Shown here one piece after another: positions 61,214-64,000 of a stretch of DNA of 64,000 nt (position 1 is the stretch's first letter; each line of letters opens with the position of its first letter). Source of the DNA: Candidatus Mycobacterium wuenschmannii (lineage in GTDB: Bacteria > Actinomycetota > Actinomycetes > Mycobacteriales > Mycobacteriaceae); contig NZ_CP126981.1 in the NCBI RefSeq assembly GCF_030252325.1, positions 1,922,001-1,986,000 on the forward strand. Reading direction: 5' to 3'. The notes beneath the pieces are model-generated. The model was not told the origin of the DNA. It was given only the letters and a program-made list of their open reading frames with translations, and searched no databases. A program made the translations under genes and the position numbers.

Positions 61214-62007
61214 GCTCTGGCCCCCTTCCTGTGCTGGGGCACATCGAGATTCGAGACCAGCTTGGCCTCGATGGTCTGCTCGGTGCCGAACGCGAGCGTG
61301 TTGCGCCGCGCCGCGGCCAGATGATCCTGTGCCAGTCGTACCGCTTTGGCGGCGTTGCCGTCACGGATGGCGTCGAGCAATCGCTGGTGGTCACGCAGCG
61401 CAGCCCGCCGGGTCTTGTCCACCATCGGCGGTTCGCCGTGCCCGTTCCACACGGCCGATTCGTGGGCCGACCAGATCAGCTCGAGCGATCCGATCAATAG
61501 GATCATCGGCTCGTTGCCGCACCGCGCCACCAGTGTTTCGTGAAATCTGCGGGCGTTGGGAACGTAGCGCGATAGATCATCGAATTGAGCTGTCTGGAGG
61601 TCGATTTCACCCTGCAGGTAGGGCACGACCTCGGTCATCCGATCCTCGCGGGCAGCGCACATTCCCGCGCAGACCGGTTCGAGGTGCATGAGCGCTTCGC
61701 TGACATCAACGGGCGTTGCGGACCTGGTCTGCAACACCATGCTGATCATGTGCGCCGTCCGCTCGGCTGTCGGATGGTGCACCAGCGCGCCACCGACATT
61801 GCCGCGCCGCACCGAGATCAGCCCGTCGGTCTCCAAGAGGTGGATCGCCTCCCGCAGCGCCGGCGGGCTCACGCCGAATTCGGCGAAGAGCGATTCCTGC
61901 GAGGGCAGAACGTCACCCTCCTTCAAGCGACCCGACAAAATGTCGTCGCGCAGCTTCGAGGCGACGAGCTCGGCCACCCGCGGTTGACGGAAACGCTGGG
62001 ACGCCAC
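61210..62007 (-). CDS. GntR-family regulator, FadR/FCD subgroup
   Basis: A 265-residue regulator. The N-terminal wHTH contains LRDDILSGRLKEGDVLPSQESLFAEFGVSPPALREAIHLLETDGLISVRRG. The C-terminal FCD domain spans about 100-235, with HETLVARCGNEPM and metal/ligand-type Asp/His. Such proteins usually bind acyl-CoAs or small acids. GTG 62007 follows GCAGG; TTG 62022 is an alternative. The gene begins 1 base after the thioesterase stop and overlaps the crotonase start, so it is embedded in an operon of its likely targets. Confidence 0.88.
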   Translation of the reverse strand: MASQRFRQPRVAELVASKLRDDILSGRLKEGDVLPSQESLFAEFGVSPPALREAIHLLETDGLISVRRGNVGGALVHHPTAERTAHMISMVLQTRSATPVDVSEALMHLEPVCAGMCAAREDRMTEVVPYLQGEIDLQTAQFDDLSRYVPNARRFHETLVARCGNEPMILLIGSLELIWSAHESAVWNGHGEPPMVDKTRRAALRDHQRLLDAIRDGNAAKAVRLAQDHLAAARRNTLAFGTEQTIEAKLVSNLDVPQHRKGARA

Positions 62008-62008
62008 G

Positions 62009-62677
62009 TCAGGCCTGCTCAACTCGCCGCTTGCCCAGGCGGTGCCCGGTGAGCTTTTCCGGCGGCAGGGCCAGCGTCGTGACTTCGCCGACGCACAGCA
62101 CCTCCTCGCCGAGCAACAACCGGGCCGTCGAGGTGATGCCGCGCTCCTCCTGCACGCGCGAGATGTCGAAACGTAGTTCGGTCTGCAACGGCGTCGGTCG
62201 CCGGAAAGTGACCTGCAGCGACCGGGTCTTTCCGGACAGCCCTGTCACGCAGTTCTGGTGCTGGATGACGCTGTCGAAGAACACCGAGAGAAATCCCCCG
62301 TGGACCAGACCGGGCGGTCCCTCGTAGACCAACGGGAAAGCGACCGTCCCCGAGGCGAAGTCGCCGTCCAACCGATCGAAGCGATACTCGGGAAAGCACG
62401 GATTGAACGCCCCGATGTCCGTCGCGTGGTCCAGATAGACGCGGTGAGTGCCGGAATCGTCGGCCCCGATTCGCGGCGAACTGTCCGGCGGAAGGACCGC
62501 GCCCAGCTCGGCTTCCCACTCCGCGATACGGGCGACGATCGCGTCCACGGCCGGATGGGGATGCTCCAGCGACAGCAGCAGACCGCCCAGCCGCCGGATG
62601 GCCCCGGCCGCCGCGACCGTCTGTTCCAGCGGCGCCTCACCAAACCGCGCGCCGGCCGCCGTCTGCCGTTCGCCCAT
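62009..62677 (-). CDS. PaaI-type hotdog thioesterase
   Basis: A 222-residue protein with start ATG 62677 after AAGGGG (GTG 62704 also open). The first 90 residues are helical. The hotdog domain includes PLVYEGPPGLVHGGFLSVFFDSVIQHQN, with H-G-G at the start of the central helix, and SLQVTFRRPTPLQTELRFDISR. It has the same two-part layout as the thioesterase at 30041. It probably hydrolyses CoA thioesters. Dyad site I lies 63 bases upstream. Confidence 0.85.
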   Translation of the reverse strand: MGERQTAAGARFGEAPLEQTVAAAGAIRRLGGLLLSLEHPHPAVDAIVARIAEWEAELGAVLPPDSSPRIGADDSGTHRVYLDHATDIGAFNPCFPEYRFDRLDGDFASGTVAFPLVYEGPPGLVHGGFLSVFFDSVIQHQNCVTGLSGKTRSLQVTFRRPTPLQTELRFDISRVQEERGITSTARLLLGEEVLCVGEVTTLALPPEKLTGHRLGKRRVEQA

Positions 62678-62739
62678 CGGTCCCCTTCCCGGCGCGTATT
62701 CCACCTGGCGGCTTTCCTTGCTAAGTTATACAGCGAAGC

Positions 62740-62758
62740 AATTGTAGTGCCTACTGTA
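62740..62758. promoter_or_regulatory. 19-bp dyad, site I (weakest copy)
   Basis: AATTGTAGTGCCTACTGTA matches 10 of 14 fixed consensus positions. It lies between the divergent thioesterase gene (62677) and crotonase gene (62796). Confidence 0.45.
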
Positions 62759-62795
62759 GAGGTATCCATATCCACTGGGAAGGGCCGATTCACCG

Positions 62796-63614
62796 GTGAG
62801 CCACGATGCGGACCCCGCGGCGGTCGACGGCGCGCTGGTCGCGAGTCGCGACGGCGCCGTCCTTCGGCTCACCATCGATCGGCCGGCCCGGCGTAACTCG
62901 TTGACTCCGAGCATGATTGCGACATTCGTGCAAGCATTGACCGACGCTGCCACCGACGAGTCGCTGCGGGCCATCCACATTCGTGGCGAGGGCGACGACT
63001 TCTGCTCGGGTGTCGACTGGGTCGCCACCAACAACGACGAGCGGCGTCCCCGGGCGGGCGACATGCTGCGGCGCATCCCCCACACCGCGAACCGGGTGAT
63101 CCAGCTGGTGCACGAGATTCACCTGCCGGTGGTCTGCAGCGTGCGGGGCTACGCCGCCGGGCTGGGCTGCAATCTCGCACTGGCCGCCGACTTCACCCTC
63201 GCCGCCGACGACGCGGTGTTCTGGGAGCCGTTCGCGGCGCGGGGATTCAGCCCGGACTCGGGCGCGACCTGGCTACTGCCGCGATTGATCGGTCTTGCGC
63301 GCGCCAAGCGGATGCTGCTGCTCGGCGACAAGGTCGGCGCGGCATATGCCGCCGACTGGGGTCTGATTCACCAGGCAGTGGCCGCACCAGAGTTGGATCG
63401 CGCGACCGACGACCTGCTGTCCCGGCTGGCCGACGGGCCGACGGTGGCGCTGGGCCTGGCGAAGCAGGCCATCCACTACGGCCAGCGCGCATCGCTGGGC
63501 GAAGCGATGACACAGGAGTTGTTCGACGTCGAACTTTCCTGTCGGACTGCCGATTTCAAAGAGGGAATGCTGGCTTTCCGCGAGCAGCGGCTACCGCGGT
63601 TTCAGGGGCGATGA
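62796..63614 (+). CDS. Enoyl-CoA hydratase/isomerase (crotonase) family protein
   Basis: A 272-residue crotonase, GTG start (VSHDADPAAVDGAL). Oxyanion segments GEGDDFCSGVDWV and CSVRGYAAGLGCNLALAAD are present. The catalytic-loop region is EPFAARGFSPDSGATWLLPRLIG, with Asp in the common Glu/Asp position. It is followed 24 bases later by a second crotonase gene in the same direction. Substrate is unknown. Confidence 0.93.
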   Translation: MSHDADPAAVDGALVASRDGAVLRLTIDRPARRNSLTPSMIATFVQALTDAATDESLRAIHIRGEGDDFCSGVDWVATNNDERRPRAGDMLRRIPHTANRVIQLVHEIHLPVVCSVRGYAAGLGCNLALAADFTLAADDAVFWEPFAARGFSPDSGATWLLPRLIGLARAKRMLLLGDKVGAAYAADWGLIHQAVAAPELDRATDDLLSRLADGPTVALGLAKQAIHYGQRASLGEAMTQELFDVELSCRTADFKEGMLAFREQRLPRFQGR

Positions 63615-63638
63615 CTGTGCGTGAGGAGAACTACTGAG

Positions 63639-64000
63639 ATGCCATCCCGGTCCTACGACACCATCACCTACGAGGTGGATGGGCACAAAGCCACCATCAC
63701 GCTGAACCGGCCGGATGCCCTGAATGCACTCAGCCCGCACATGGTCACCGAGTTGCGGCACGCCTACGACGAGGCCGAAAACGATGACAGCGTCTGGATT
63801 CTCATCGTCACCGGCACCGGGCGGGCCTTCTGCACCGGCGCCGACGTCAAGGCGATCCCCGGGGACGGCAAGGTCATCAACGAACGTCCGTACCTGTCGA
63901 CCTACGAACAGTGGGAGGCGCCGCAGGAGGGCACCCCGCCGTTCCGGACCATGGCCAAGCCCGTGCTCGCCGCCATCAACGGATTGTGTTGCGGCGCAGG
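63639..64000 (+). CDS. Enoyl-CoA hydratase/isomerase (crotonase), N-terminal part cut by window edge
   Basis: The first 120 codons of a crotonase are visible: MPSRSYDTITYEVDG, ITLNRPDALNALS, the first oxyanion segment GRAFCTGADVKAI (about residue 62) and the start of the second, AAINGLCCGAG. ATG 63639 follows GAGGAG. The catalytic loop is outside the window. It is probably in the same operon as the preceding crotonase. Confidence 0.9.
   Translation, partial: MPSRSYDTITYEVDGHKATITLNRPDALNALSPHMVTELRHAYDEAENDDSVWILIVTGTGRAFCTGADVKAIPGDGKVINERPYLSTYEQWEAPQEGTPPFRTMAKPVLAAINGLCCGA

Overview
The window is high-GC mycobacterial chromosome. The markers are three tandem PPE proteins, two Mce-associated membrane proteins, a 13E12-type DUF222/HNH gene, an MTB12-like antigen, F420-family oxidoreductases, mycofactocin-linked dehydrogenases and a ChoD-type cholesterol oxidase. 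The PPE proteins belong to the SVP subfamily, which is concentrated in slow growers, so a slow-growing Mycobacterium is likely (inference). No rRNA, tRNA, CRISPR array, insertion sequence or phage gene was seen.

Layout. 1-4437 (minus): one tightly packed operon of SDR, EthD-like protein, E1 alpha, E1 beta, a free lipoyl domain, a crotonase and an acyl-CoA ligase. 4750-6672: htpG. 6669-9070 (minus): acyl-CoA dehydrogenase pair, divergent from two Mce-associated proteins (9211-10598). 10599-14158 (minus): esterase-like protein, two amidohydrolases and a Rieske ferredoxin, divergent from P450, NDMA-type alcohol dehydrogenase and hydrolase (14258-17371). 17488-18849: DUF222/HNH gene with an SOS box. 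18846-25088: P450, two LLM flavin/F420 oxidoreductases, a PPOX-fold protein, a carboxyltransferase and an SDR. 25162-32339: hydrolase, Baeyer-Villiger-like monooxygenase and SnoaL protein, divergent from Rieske oxygenase, isochorismatase-fold protein, thioesterase and acyl-CoA ligase. 32328-38994: P450, AraC regulator, Baeyer-Villiger monooxygenase, ChoD and two small proteins. 39265-42607: four exported proteins. 42663-44975: thiolase/HxlR pair and Hsp20. 45342-48668: P450, Ltp-type thiolase and LysR. 48904-52420: three PPE. 52428-59213 (minus): six-gene CoA operon. 59525-64000: TetR, crotonases, a FadR-like regulator and a thioesterase.

How it fits together. Ring-attack and oxidation enzymes (four P450s, Rieske oxygenase, two Baeyer-Villiger-type enzymes, ChoD) sit among CoA-dependent steps (ligases, paired FadE-type dehydrogenases, crotonases, thiolases). 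This suggests catabolism of a polycyclic or sterol/terpenoid-like substrate; the substrate itself cannot be read from sequence.

The most notable unlabelled signal is a 19-bp dyad, consensus TACNGTAANNNTTACNGTA. It occurs at nine places, all in short promoter regions of this catabolic set, including immediately upstream of the TetR gene at 59525. I propose a pathway regulon controlled by that TetR. Other notable points are an E1/lipoyl-carrier operon without a visible E2 core, and several enzymes that lack the hallmark catalytic or metal-binding residue of their family.
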